Shown piece after piece: positions 1 to 7,995 of a DNA stretch of 64,000 nucleotides (position 1 is the first letter of the stretch; the number at the start of each line of letters is the position of its first letter). A program made the translations under genes and the position numbers. Below the pieces are notes generated by a model that was not told the origin of the DNA, made no database searches, and saw only the letters and a list, made by a program, of their open reading frames with translations. The stretch is from contig CAZJPN010000040.1 in the NCBI GenBank assembly GCA_964547905.1, positions 1 to 64,000 on the forward strand, in the 5' to 3' direction. This DNA is from JAJYLM01 sp964547905. Its GTDB lineage: Bacteria > JAMCPX01.

Positions 1-50
1 AGAATGAGAATTTACCTGTCTAAAATCCTTATTTTATAAGAGGAGCTTTT

Positions 51-221
51 ATGATTTCAGATTATCTTGGACAGCAGTGTCAAGTTTTCCCGAATAAATT
101 TTCATCCAACAAGTTGATTCTATTTATACCGCATATTACCTACAGATTACTTACGTGTTGTAAATTTTTTCATTATATTTGCATTTTTTATATAATTATT
201 ATAAATAAAACTGTTAAATGA
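51..221 (+). CDS. possible small ORF, 56 aa, coupled to next gene
   Basis: A 56-codon frame opens with ATG at 51 behind a good ribosome-binding site (GAGGAG, five bases upstream). It closes with TGA at 219-221, so its stop overlaps the ATG (218) of the pentapeptide-repeat gene in an ATGA arrangement typical of translational coupling. The second half would be very hydrophobic and rich in Ile, Phe and Tyr, like a single membrane segment. I do not recognise it. The DNA is AT-rich and the frame may be chance; the ribosome-binding site and the stop/start overlap are the only support. It could be a leader peptide, since the downstream ATG has no clear Shine-Dalgarno of its own. Confidence 0.25.
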   Translation: MISDYLGQQCQVFPNKFSSNKLILFIPHITYRLLTCCKFFHYICIFYIIIINKTVK

Positions 222-1678
222 CGCGTGATGAATTAGTAAAATATATAGCCGATCATAAAGATAAGGTAATGGAGCTTTCAAGTATAAAGCTGTCAGGCGA
301 AAATCTAAGCGGGCTTAACCTGAGGAATATTAAAATGAGAAACTCCGATCTTTCGGATGCTGACCTATCCGGAGCCATACTTGATAATGCCGATCTATCT
401 TTCTGTATTATAAAAGAGGCCAAGCTCGTTGGAGCATCGCTCAAATCCGCGATCCTTCAGGGTGCTAATTTAACAAAGGCCGACGCGAGAAATGCAAACT
501 TTTCTGGCTCAAACCTGCAAGAGGTAAATATGTCTGCAGCTACACTTGAGCATGCCGACTTTACAGGGTGTCAAATGGGAAGGGCGACGTTAACCGATAT
601 AAACGGTAAAGAGGCTACTTTTGATACTGTCAGGGCTCCTGGTATCAAATTGAACAAGGCATTGCTCTATAGGTCGAGCTTCGTGAATGCAAATATAGAG
701 TCGTCCGACCTTTCAGAATCGGATCTTCGAGGCACAGATTTTTCCGGAGCAACATTAAAGGGCACCAATATACAGAAGGCGCTTCTTGCCGGTGTTTCTC
801 TGAGAAAGGTCTTTATGCCTTCGAGTGATCTCAGTAATTTAAATCTCTCCGGACTTGATATGTCCGAAGCCGTTATTACATCCGCACAGATGAGCAATAT
901 CAATCTTACGGATACCAATTTGAGAGGAGCAAACCTTCAAGGCTCTCAACTTGATTATGCCCAGATTTCCGGGGCAATAATCGACTACGCAAAGCTGGAC
1001 AATGCAGTACTGACAGGTTCCACACTCGAAAGATCGAGCATGTCTCACGTATCCTGTGTTAATACGAATTTTTCAATGGCAAACATGAAAGGTGTAATAC
1101 TAAACCATGCCATAGCAACAAGGGCAATATTTAAAGAAACCAACCTGTCGGGTGCAATAATGAACAACAGCATCTTCTCGTTCAGTGATTTCAGCAGTGC
1201 CAATCTCAGTAATTCAGACATAAAAGAATCGGAGATGGAAGGCGTGTCCCTCCACAATGCCATACTAACTCAGGCGCAGATCACGAGAAGAACCATAAAA
1301 TCTGTATGCCCATGGTGCGGTTACCAGCAGGACACAAAAGAACAATGCGAGAAATGCGGCAAACCCATGAATATCCCGGAGCCTGTTATCAAAAACTTAT
1401 ATTCTCTTATTATATTACCAATAATAAGCATTATAGCAGGGCCGATAGTCTTCATACTGGCTGGTACACGGTATATCCATCCAGGATTAATCTCTTTATG
1501 GATCTTTTACCCTGCATTTCAGGCCGGTATTCTGTTAACAATACTCAGTTTTCTTATGTCAATAGTTATACTTTTCCTGTTAAAACGTAATCCATTGAAC
1601 AAGGGTGGAGGATACCTCAAAAGTGCAATTGCCTTATCCGTGTTGAACTTCGCAATATACGCATTCATACTTTTTTGA
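218..1678 (+). CDS. pentapeptide-repeat protein with zinc ribbon and C-terminal membrane segments
   Basis: 486 residues. Residues about 20-355 are tandem A(D/N)LxX pentapeptide repeats (for example SDADLSGAILDNADLS), which fold as a right-handed quadrilateral beta-helix. Next comes a four-cysteine zinc ribbon (CPWCGYQQ...CEKCG, about residues 365-382). The last about 95 residues form three or four hydrophobic membrane segments, so the helix probably sits at the cytoplasmic face of the inner membrane. There is no signal peptide. Pentapeptide proteins range from DNA-mimicking gyrase protectors to membrane scaffolds, and the membrane anchor argues against a gyrase-protection role here. The exact function is unknown. 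The start is supported mainly by the upstream ORF overlap, because no strong ribosome-binding site precedes it. Confidence 0.85.
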   Translation: MTRDELVKYIADHKDKVMELSSIKLSGENLSGLNLRNIKMRNSDLSDADLSGAILDNADLSFCIIKEAKLVGASLKSAILQGANLTKADARNANFSGSNLQEVNMSAATLEHADFTGCQMGRATLTDINGKEATFDTVRAPGIKLNKALLYRSSFVNANIESSDLSESDLRGTDFSGATLKGTNIQKALLAGVSLRKVFMPSSDLSNLNLSGLDMSEAVITSAQMSNINLTDTNLRGANLQGSQLDYAQISGAIIDYAKLDNAVLTGSTLERSSMSHVSCVNTNFSMANMKGVILNHAIATRAIFKETNLSGAIMNNSIFSFSDFSSANLSNSDIKESEMEGVSLHNAILTQAQITRRTIKSVCPWCGYQQDTKEQCEKCGKPMNIPEPVIKNLYSLIILPIISIIAGPIVFILAGTRYIHPGLISLWIFYPAFQAGILLTILSFLMSIVILFLLKRNPLNKGGGYLKSAIALSVLNFAIYAFILF

Positions 1679-1745
1679 TTCTATAAAATGCTGCCATTTT
1701 TCCATAAATCCAAAAAAATCTAAACTGTAAACATTGTTTTGATAG

Positions 1746-3092
1746 TCAACTCAGGAATAAACGTTCAAGCAGCGGCTCGATACTCTTTACCTGCACAACA
1801 TCGAGACCGCCGGCATCTATGCCTTTTGTGTTCCCCTCCGGGATATACGCTTTTTTGAACCCGAGCTTCTGCGCCTCCCGCAGGCGCTTTTCCATCATAC
1901 CGACCGCCCTGATTTCCCCGGTCAAACCAATCTCTCCTATAAAGACAGCGTCGGACTGCAAGGGTTTCCTTTTATAGCTTGATATGAGTGCCGATACGAC
2001 ACACAGGTCCGATGCTGGCTCATCGATACTGACACCGCCCACGACATTGATATAAATGTCCTGCCCGCCGAGGTTCAGCCCCGCCCTCTTGTCCAGTACC
2101 GCCACAAGCATGGATAACCGTGTCTGGTCAATACCGACCGCGGTCCTGCGCGGCATTGCGAGGTAGCTCTGACTGACCAGTGATTGTATCTCCACAAGCA
2201 ACGCTCTTGTGCCTTCTATACTCGCGAAAACAGCAGCGCCTTCCTTGGGCTGCTGCCTGTCCGAAAGGAACAGGAACGATGGATTTTTGATCTCGGCCAG
2301 TCCCGTTTCCGTCATCTCAAAAACGCCGATCTCGTTTGTAGAGCCGAACCTGTTTTTTATGGCCCGCAAGATCCTGAAGTTCGTGTTCCTGTCGCCTTCA
2401 AAATAAAGCACCGTGTCCACCATATGCTCGAGAAGCTTTGGCCCTGCTATGACACCCTCCTTCGTTACGTGACCTATGATCAAAAAGCTTACGTCGTTTT
2501 GCTTTGAAAAGCGCATGAGCCTGTCGGTGATCTCCTTGAGCTGTGCCACACTTCCCCTTGGTGCTGATGTTGTCTGACTTTCCATTGTCTGAATAGAATC
2601 AATGACAACAACACCGGGTTTATTGTGCTCTATAACATCAAAGATCGTGTCCAGTGTTGTTTCAGCAAGTGCATCCATTGCTCCGTCTACCTGAAGCCTG
2701 TTTGCCCTGAGCTTGAGCTGCTGGAGGGATTCCTCCCCGGTAACATACAGCACCTGCCTGCCGGCCTTTATAAGGCCGTTCATTGAGACAAGGGCAAGGG
2801 TCGACTTACCGATCCCGGGATCACCGCCGATGAGGGTAAGACCTCCCCGTACGATACCGCCTCCAAGTACCCTGTCGAACTCTTCCATGCCAGTTGAAAA
2901 CCTGTTCTGGGTTTCGGATGTTATTTCCTTCAGCTTTATACTCTGTGCTTCCCGTGATGCCTTTTTGGGCTGCTTTTCATGGGCTACCTGGACAAAGGTG
3001 TTCCACTCCCCGCAATTCGGGCACCTGCCGAGCCACTTTCCCGAGGTGTACGAGCATGAACTACAGACAAACTCTATATTCTTTTCAGCCAT
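1746..3092 (-). CDS. radA: DNA repair protein RadA (Sms)
   Basis: 448 residues, the normal length for RadA, a RecA-like ATPase that promotes branch migration during recombinational repair. An N-terminal zinc finger has Cys10, Cys13, Cys24 and Cys27. Walker A (GGDPGIGKST) lies at about residues 89-98, the RadA-specific KNRFG motif is near residue 247, and a C-terminal Lon-protease-like domain follows (GGVSIDEPASDL region). It lies on the minus strand downstream of the oppF-like gene, separated from it by about 340 bp that contain a MITE-like element, so the two are unlikely to be tightly cotranscribed. No anomalies were seen. Confidence 0.97.
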   Translation of the reverse strand: MAEKNIEFVCSSCSYTSGKWLGRCPNCGEWNTFVQVAHEKQPKKASREAQSIKLKEITSETQNRFSTGMEEFDRVLGGGIVRGGLTLIGGDPGIGKSTLALVSMNGLIKAGRQVLYVTGEESLQQLKLRANRLQVDGAMDALAETTLDTIFDVIEHNKPGVVVIDSIQTMESQTTSAPRGSVAQLKEITDRLMRFSKQNDVSFLIIGHVTKEGVIAGPKLLEHMVDTVLYFEGDRNTNFRILRAIKNRFGSTNEIGVFEMTETGLAEIKNPSFLFLSDRQQPKEGAAVFASIEGTRALLVEIQSLVSQSYLAMPRRTAVGIDQTRLSMLVAVLDKRAGLNLGGQDIYINVVGGVSIDEPASDLCVVSALISSYKRKPLQSDAVFIGEIGLTGEIRAVGMMEKRLREAQKLGFKKAYIPEGNTKGIDAGGLDVVQVKSIEPLLERLFLS

Positions 3093-3181
3093 ATCAATAA
3101 CTCTTTAATTTGATAACCTGAAAAAGGCAACAAAACACTACAGTAAAGAGACGAACAACTCTTTCTTCTCTCTCTATCTTT

Positions 3182-3434
3182 AACCCAAAAAATGCAATAG
3201 GAAAGTTTGTTCATTCATTTGCCCCTGCGATCCACCTGATATCTATAAGTTTTTAATATAAACGAGTTTTAAGTCCTCTGTATGTTTATATGCTATTACC
3301 CGGTATAATTTCTTTGTCGGATGTTCGAAGAATACCTATATTTTCAGCCATAGGACTGATCCGCCTCTGGTGGAGACGCAGGGTTCTCACTCATTTCACA
3401 AACTTCCCTATTTTGCAAATGCATTTTTCGGGTT
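3182..3434. mobile_element. MITE-like element, copy A (253 bp, terminal inverted repeats)
   Basis: The left end 3182-3209 and right end 3399-3434 are imperfect inverted repeats. Both begin AACCC(A/G)AAAAATGCA and end in a TAGGRAAGTTTG-like block; the right arm carries about 8 extra bases. The element is flanked by TA on both sides (TTTA before, TAAT after), as expected for IS630/Tc1-type MITEs. It has no coding capacity. A second copy lies at 29037-29259, with a 35-bp core identical between copies (3272-3306 here). The right tip supplies the TAA stop of the oppF-like gene. This element accounts for most of the 340-bp radA/oppF gap; the rest (3093-3181 and up to 3432) shows no gene. Confidence 0.7.
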
Positions 3435-4377
3435 AATACAAATAGCAAGCAACCGCATGCCCGAGCGAAACTTCCTTCAGTTCGGGGCTGACGTCCATGC
3501 AGATATCCTTTGCAAGACCGCATCTCGGAAAGAAGACGCAGCCGGACTTATGCCCGTCGGCTTGTTCTTTCTGTTCGGTCGATCTGCGCTCCTTTGATGG
3601 AATACTGGAGAGCAAAAGCTTTGTATAAGGATGTAGCGGATGAGATATAAGCTCTGTCTTTGATGCAAGCTCCATTATTCTGCCGAGGTACATAACAGCG
3701 ACCCTGTGAGCTATAAATGCAACTGTCCTGAGATCATGCGATATGAAGAGATAACTCACATTCTCTTTTTCCTGGATCTCCTTGAACAGATTCAAAAGTT
3801 GTGCCTGGATCGAAATGTCGAGACTCGATACAGGTTCATCCGCTACAATGAACCTCGGTTCTATGGATAAAGCCCTTGCTATACTAATCCTCTGTCTCTG
3901 TCCGCCTGAGAACGCATACGGATATTTATCATATGCAGAGGCAGGCAGTCCGACAAGTTCCAGCAAACGCAAGGCTTTTTCTTTTAAGATTTGCCGGTCT
4001 TTAACACCGTGCACCCGCAGGGGATCTGCTATAATCTTACCCACCTTCATCCTCGGGTTTAAAGAACCATAGGGGTCCTGGAATACGATCTGGGCTTCAC
4101 GCCTGAATTTTTTGAGCACAGCTCTGTTGTTATGCTTCGCTGCATCCACCATATCGATGCCGTCAAAGAGGATGCTGCCGTGCGTAGGCTTTATCAACAG
4201 CAATGCCGACCTACCGAGCGTTGACTTGCCCGAACCGCTCTCGCCGACAAGCCCGAGTGTTTCATGCTCGTTGATAAATAAAGAGACCCCGTCAACAGCC
4301 TTTGTTTCAGATTGTTTACGAAACAGGCCGTGACCTGTATAGTAGACTTTCAGATCTTTTATGTTTAAAAGTGGCAT
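3433..4377 (-). CDS. oligopeptide/dipeptide ABC transporter ATP-binding protein (OppF/DppF type)
   Basis: 314 residues. Walker A is GESGSGKST (about residue 44), the ABC signature is FSGGQRQRISIARAL, and Walker B is IVADEPVSSLD. The C-terminal oligo_HPY region includes LHPYTKLLLSSIP and CVFFPRCGLA with conserved cysteines. These mark the OppF/DppF family of peptide or nickel importer ATPases, which energise uptake at the inner membrane. No permease, binding protein or OppD partner lies beside it within the window, although partners could be elsewhere. Its stop codon overlaps the tip of the MITE-like element, and the protein ends about where the family normally ends, so it looks intact. Confidence 0.9.
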   Translation of the reverse strand: MPLLNIKDLKVYYTGHGLFRKQSETKAVDGVSLFINEHETLGLVGESGSGKSTLGRSALLLIKPTHGSILFDGIDMVDAAKHNNRAVLKKFRREAQIVFQDPYGSLNPRMKVGKIIADPLRVHGVKDRQILKEKALRLLELVGLPASAYDKYPYAFSGGQRQRISIARALSIEPRFIVADEPVSSLDISIQAQLLNLFKEIQEKENVSYLFISHDLRTVAFIAHRVAVMYLGRIMELASKTELISHPLHPYTKLLLSSIPSKERRSTEQKEQADGHKSGCVFFPRCGLAKDICMDVSPELKEVSLGHAVACYLY

Positions 4378-4423
4378 GCGGTATTCATAGCTTGAACCAT
4401 AATATTATGCAAGTCTCAATTGC

Positions 4424-4451
4424 TTGAAACTATAGTAATAATTGTTATGCT
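4424..4451 (+). promoter_or_regulatory. candidate sigma-70 promoter for ndk
   Basis: TTGAAA at 4424-4429 and TATGCT at 4446-4451 are separated by 16 bp. They lie 28 bases before the ndk start in the divergent gap between ndk and the oppF-like gene. The match is partial and the call is based on sequence only. Confidence 0.35.
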
Positions 4452-4478
4452 GATAAATAAAATAAAAAAGGAGGCAAT

Positions 4479-4898
4479 GTGCAAAGAACACTTTCAATGG
4501 TAAAACCGGACGGAGTGAAGAAACAGATCATAGGAAAGGTCGTATCCATGTTTGAGGAAAAAGGTATAAAGGTCGTTGGTATAAAGATGCTTTCTCTGAC
4601 CAGGGAGAGGACAATGGGTTTTTACAGGGTGCATAAGGACAGGCCTTTTTTTGACAGCCTCACAACCTTTATGTCCTCAGGACCTATTGTAGTAATGGTA
4701 TTGGAGGGAGATGATGTTATAAATAAGGTCAGGGGTATCATGGGTGCAACAGACCCGAAAAAGGCAGATAAGGGAACTATCAGGAATATGTTTGCATCCG
4801 GTATTGAAAAGAATATCGTACATGGCTCGGATAGTCCGGAAAGCGCTGCAACCGAGATCCCATACTTCTTTTCAGAAATGGAGATCCATAACTATTAG
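4479..4898 (+). CDS. ndk: nucleoside diphosphate kinase
   Basis: 139 residues, the usual Ndk length. Ndk transfers the gamma phosphate from ATP to NDPs in the cytosol. The phospho-acceptor histidine is His115 in NIVHGSDS, and the N-terminal RTLSMVKPDGV motif binds nucleotide. The start is GTG at 4479, preceded by AAGGAGG (4468-4474); the ATG at 4477 is in another frame. rlmN follows 87 bp downstream in the same direction, so the two may be cotranscribed. Confidence 0.97.
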   Translation: MQRTLSMVKPDGVKKQIIGKVVSMFEEKGIKVVGIKMLSLTRERTMGFYRVHKDRPFFDSLTTFMSSGPIVVMVLEGDDVINKVRGIMGATDPKKADKGTIRNMFASGIEKNIVHGSDSPESAATEIPYFFSEMEIHNY

Positions 4899-4985
4899 GA
4901 TGAGCAGCGAGAATATATGACCATCACGCAATGGGACCGTTAGCCCTGAGTTGTAAACACAGAATAATAACACTATATTAAAATC

Positions 4986-6005
4986 ATGGCTAAGATTGAT
5001 ATTAAAAATCTACAGGTAAAAGACCTCGAACAGACGCTCAAACAGCTTGGCTTGCCTGCTTACAGTGCAAAGCAGATATTTATATGGCTTTACAAAAAGC
5101 ATGTCTATGACTTCGAACAAATGACGAACCTATCCATGCCATCGCGGCATTTGCTTGCAGAGCAGTTCGAAATCCCTTCTCTGAAGGTACGGGAGAAAAA
5201 GGTCGGCCGTGACCATACGACAAAGTATCAGTTCGCCCTGCACGACGGCTCTGCAATAGAGTCCGTGCTCATACCCATGGGCAGATGGCATACGCTGTGC
5301 GTATCGACACAGGTCGGGTGTGCACTCGGATGCAAGTTCTGTCTCACCGGCATAAAAGGGTTCAAACGCCACCTCAGCGTATCCGAGATTACGGGACAGC
5401 TTGCTGCTGCCCAGGCTGAAAGCCCGCACACCTCCATATCCCACATCGTGTTCATGGGTATGGGAGAGCCCTTTGCCAATTATGACAACACCCTCAAGGC
5501 AATAGACATCATGACATCCGAATACGGGTATCAATACTCCCACCATAGGATCACCGTATCGACAGCCGGCCTTGTTCCACAGATCAAACGGTTTATCGAA
5601 GAATCAAAAGCGCACCTCGCTGTGTCACTGAATGCCCTGTACGATGATACAAGGACTGCACTGATGCCCATCAATGCGAAGTATCCCCTGAAAGATCTAA
5701 CAGCGGCCATGAAAGATTACCATAAGAAGAGAAAGGGCTGGATCACCTTTGAATACGTCATGATCCGGGATATAAATGACGGCATAGCCCACGCCATCCA
5801 GCTTGCAAAGCTTCTCAAGGAATTCCCTTTCAAGGTCAACCTGATCCCCTTTAACGAGCACTGGGGCACCGGCTATAAGCGGCCCGATGAGGAGCATATA
5901 CGGGCATTCCAGGAATACCTTTTGAACCACACGATCGCGTGTATGGTAAGGACAACCCACGGCGAAGAGATAGAGGCAGCGTGCGGACAGCTCGGCGGAA
6001 AATGA
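4986..6005 (+). CDS. rlmN: 23S rRNA/tRNA adenine-C2 methyltransferase RlmN
   Basis: 339 residues. RlmN is a radical-SAM enzyme that methylates C2 of A2503 in 23S rRNA, and in many bacteria A37 of some tRNAs. The [4Fe-4S] ligands are Cys112, Cys116 and Cys119 (CALGCKFC). The C-terminal cysteine that forms the methyl/protein intermediate is Cys333 in EAACGQLG. Other family signatures present are GMGEPFANYDN and VSTAGLVP. The length matches the family. A G-rich palindromic repeat begins about 30 bases after the stop. Confidence 0.97.
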   Translation: MAKIDIKNLQVKDLEQTLKQLGLPAYSAKQIFIWLYKKHVYDFEQMTNLSMPSRHLLAEQFEIPSLKVREKKVGRDHTTKYQFALHDGSAIESVLIPMGRWHTLCVSTQVGCALGCKFCLTGIKGFKRHLSVSEITGQLAAAQAESPHTSISHIVFMGMGEPFANYDNTLKAIDIMTSEYGYQYSHHRITVSTAGLVPQIKRFIEESKAHLAVSLNALYDDTRTALMPINAKYPLKDLTAAMKDYHKKRKGWITFEYVMIRDINDGIAHAIQLAKLLKEFPFKVNLIPFNEHWGTGYKRPDEEHIRAFQEYLLNHTIACMVRTTHGEEIEAACGQLGGK

Positions 6006-6037
6006 TCCGCCCTGCGACAAGACGCAAGGTATCCAAT

Positions 6038-6128
6038 CTCCCCTCCCTTGACGGGAGGGGACAAAGGGGAGGGAGAAAATGCCAGCCTATCACCTCCCAC
6101 CTAACCTCCCCTGTCAAGGGGGAGGGAT
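6038..6128. repeat. G/C-rich palindromic intergenic repeat, copy 1
   Basis: Two arms with CTCCC(C/T)TCCCTTGACGGGAGG-type palindromes flank a short AT-richer centre. A second copy of the same overall design lies at 57914-58004 (same order: short hairpin, GAAAATGCCA-like centre, CACCTCCC-like block, long hairpin). It fills the 192-bp gap between rlmN and the MBL-fold gene. It is non-coding and probably REP/BIME-like; no terminator U-run follows. Confidence 0.65.
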
Positions 6129-6197
6129 AAAAGGAGATCTGCAGCAAGACCACAAGGGACTACAAATTAAGTATTAAAACTTTAAGGAGGACATTCA

Positions 6198-7085
6198 ATG
6201 AAGATAACTATTCTGGACCTTAACTTTTTTAAAACGGATTCGATAGCAAGTTTTTTGATAGAAACAACGGACGGACCAATCTTGATCGAGACGGGACCAG
6301 ACACCACCTATAAAAACCTTACAGGATCGCTCAAAAATTTTGGCTATTCTGCGAAGGACGTACTGGGTGTTTTCGTCAGCCACATACATCTTGATCACGC
6401 CGGTGCAGCGTGGCACTTTGCGGATGCCGGCGCAACCATATATGTACATGCCAACGGTGCACGGCACATGGCGGATCCATCCAAACTCTTTGCATCCGCA
6501 AAGCAGATCTATAAGGACGACATGGACAGGCTGTGGGGGCAGCTCAAACCGATATCCCAGGATCGTATCCATCCTACCGCAGACGGAGAGGTCATAACCA
6601 TAGGGGGTGTCAAGATACAGGCGTTTTCCACCCCCGGGCACGCGTCCCACCACAATGTATACCTTGTAGACGGTATGATGTTCACCGGGGATGTGGGAGG
6701 GATACGCATCAAAGACGGGCCTATTTTTGCACCGACACCGCCGCCGGATATAAATGTTGAAGTCTGGCAGGAATCCATAAAAAAAATACGCCAGCTAAAG
6801 CCATCGGCACTATATCTTACTCACTTCGGTATGTTCAAGGATGTCACAGAACATCTTGAAAGACTTGAGGGCATGCTTCTTCAATGGACAGAATGGATTG
6901 GAGACAGATTAAAACAGGGCAAAACGGATGAGGCGATTGTGAAAGAGTTCGAGGCATACTTCAAAAGCTTGATACAGCAAACAAGCAGTGACCAGGGGCT
7001 TTTTGAACGCTACGAGCTCGCTGACCCTTCATACATGAACGCACCAGGGCTTATCAGGTACTGGAGGAAGTTCCGGGGTTTATAA
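6198..7085 (+). CDS. metallo-beta-lactamase-fold hydrolase
   Basis: 295 residues. The metal-binding signature HIHLDHAG is at about residues 62-69; further likely ligands are the His of TPGHASHH, the Asp of FTGDVG and the His of LTHFG. This is the glyoxalase II-like branch of the MBL fold, which normally binds two Zn or Fe ions and hydrolyses thioesters, phosphodiesters or lactones. A C-terminal helical region of about 80 residues (after about residue 215) is typical of a group often annotated only as MBL-fold protein. There is no signal peptide, so it is cytosolic. A strong AAGGAGG lies just before the ATG. The substrate cannot be read from the sequence. Confidence 0.9.
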   Translation: MKITILDLNFFKTDSIASFLIETTDGPILIETGPDTTYKNLTGSLKNFGYSAKDVLGVFVSHIHLDHAGAAWHFADAGATIYVHANGARHMADPSKLFASAKQIYKDDMDRLWGQLKPISQDRIHPTADGEVITIGGVKIQAFSTPGHASHHNVYLVDGMMFTGDVGGIRIKDGPIFAPTPPPDINVEVWQESIKKIRQLKPSALYLTHFGMFKDVTEHLERLEGMLLQWTEWIGDRLKQGKTDEAIVKEFEAYFKSLIQQTSSDQGLFERYELADPSYMNAPGLIRYWRKFRGL

Positions 7086-7161
7086 TCCGCTGCGAGGATG
7101 ACCCCATAATGCTTGCTTTTTTTTGATAAGTTTATTCTACCTCTGGTATGGAGGAGAATAT

Positions 7162-7710
7162 ATGAAAAAGGTTCTCACCGCTTTTTTGTACTCGTTTTTT
7201 GTCATACTATCGGTATCCGGATGTTCTGACCACAGCTCTTCACAAAACCCATACGCCCATCTTTGCAATAAATTTGTATCCGGCACCCGGCTGGTCTCCC
7301 TATCACCCGGCCAGGGTACACAGTTCGGGGACCAGCGGGTTACAGCGGTTATCAACGGCGTTGATGCATCCTTTACACCTGCGACGATTTTCCTGGGAAA
7401 CAAGGCACGGGGCATCACCATCACATCTCAATCCTCCAGCGCATTGTCCGTCGGTTTCACAACAGCAGGCACGCCGACTGCAGGCACCTATCCTCTCGTT
7501 ATAGAAGATAGTTCCGGCAACTGTATCTATGCCGCGAATGCCTATGCGTACACGCCTCCGGTGAGCAGTGCGTTCAGGACATTTGTCGGATTCGGTGCAA
7601 GCGGCACAGCCGGATTCCAGTCCGACAGTTACAACGAGGCTGCACAGCTCAATGGCCCGAGTTCGGCTTTCCTATTATTTTTTTTCGGGTTAACGCAGGT
7701 AAACTGCTAG
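7162..7710 (+). pseudogene. truncated IPT/TIG-NHL-type lipoprotein
   Basis: The start at 7162 has GGAGGAG upstream; the in-frame ATG at 7123 is less likely. A lipoprotein signal peptide ends at LSVSGC. A beta-rich IPT/TIG-like domain follows (about residues 40-120). The last recognisable stretch, FGASGTAGFQSDSYNEAAQL then NGPSSAF, is the opening of an NHL beta-propeller repeat. Homologous proteins normally continue with several more NHL blades, but here the frame runs into an AT-rich stretch at about 7667 and stops 14 codons later. That breakpoint coincides with a right-end remnant of the MITE-like element. The gene therefore looks broken, an inference from domain incompleteness rather than a visible stop within a longer frame. 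Confidence 0.6.
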
Positions 7711-7981
7711 CCAAACCTGCACACAGCAGGATCATGATGAGCAGCCAGAGGTATGCGATCCGGTGTTCCAAAAAGAATATGGTTGACCGGTGAAGTGCTA
7801 CAACAAAGGGGACACACAGACCCAGGGCGATACTAAAAGCAAGGAACTTGATACCAAGGTGCATATGTTTGAAGAGCTTGATCAAGACCCTGTAGGCAAC
7901 AAGGATGAACAGGATATCGGCAACCGCACTGAGCAGCAATATACCCATAACAGCTATGCCTTCGACACTCAGCCAATGCAT
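7649..7981 (-). CDS. small membrane protein, unrecognised
   Basis: 110 residues from the ATG at 7981, which has GGAGG six bases upstream; a TTG at 7993 lies before that ribosome-binding site and is less likely. It has three hydrophobic segments (about 9-30, 42-62 and 70-95) and a basic tail. It follows pyrD on the same strand with a 14-bp gap, so it is probably cotranscribed with it. The last dozen residues (LTRKKIIGKPNSGH) are encoded by a MITE right-end remnant and by the antisense of the broken lipoprotein gene, so the native C-terminus may have been replaced. I do not recognise a family. Confidence 0.6.
   Translation of the reverse strand: MHWLSVEGIAVMGILLLSAVADILFILVAYRVLIKLFKHMHLGIKFLAFSIALGLCVPFVVALHRSTIFFLEHRIAYLWLLIMILLCAGLASSLPALTRKKIIGKPNSGH
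7667..7691. repeat. right-end remnant of the MITE-like element
   Basis: TTCCTATT followed by ATTTTTTTTCGGGTTAA matches, with an internal deletion, the right terminal repeat of copies A and B (TTCCCTATT...TTTTTCGGGTTAA). It lies exactly where the lipoprotein reading frame loses homology and at the 3' end of the pyrD-linked membrane gene. Confidence 0.5.
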
Positions 7982-7995
7982 GTCAGCCTCCAAGC

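Noticed and set aside
5851..6153. Overlapping frames spanning the 3' end of rlmN and the repeat
   Set aside because: They are antisense to rlmN or run through the palindromic repeat and show no protein-like pattern.
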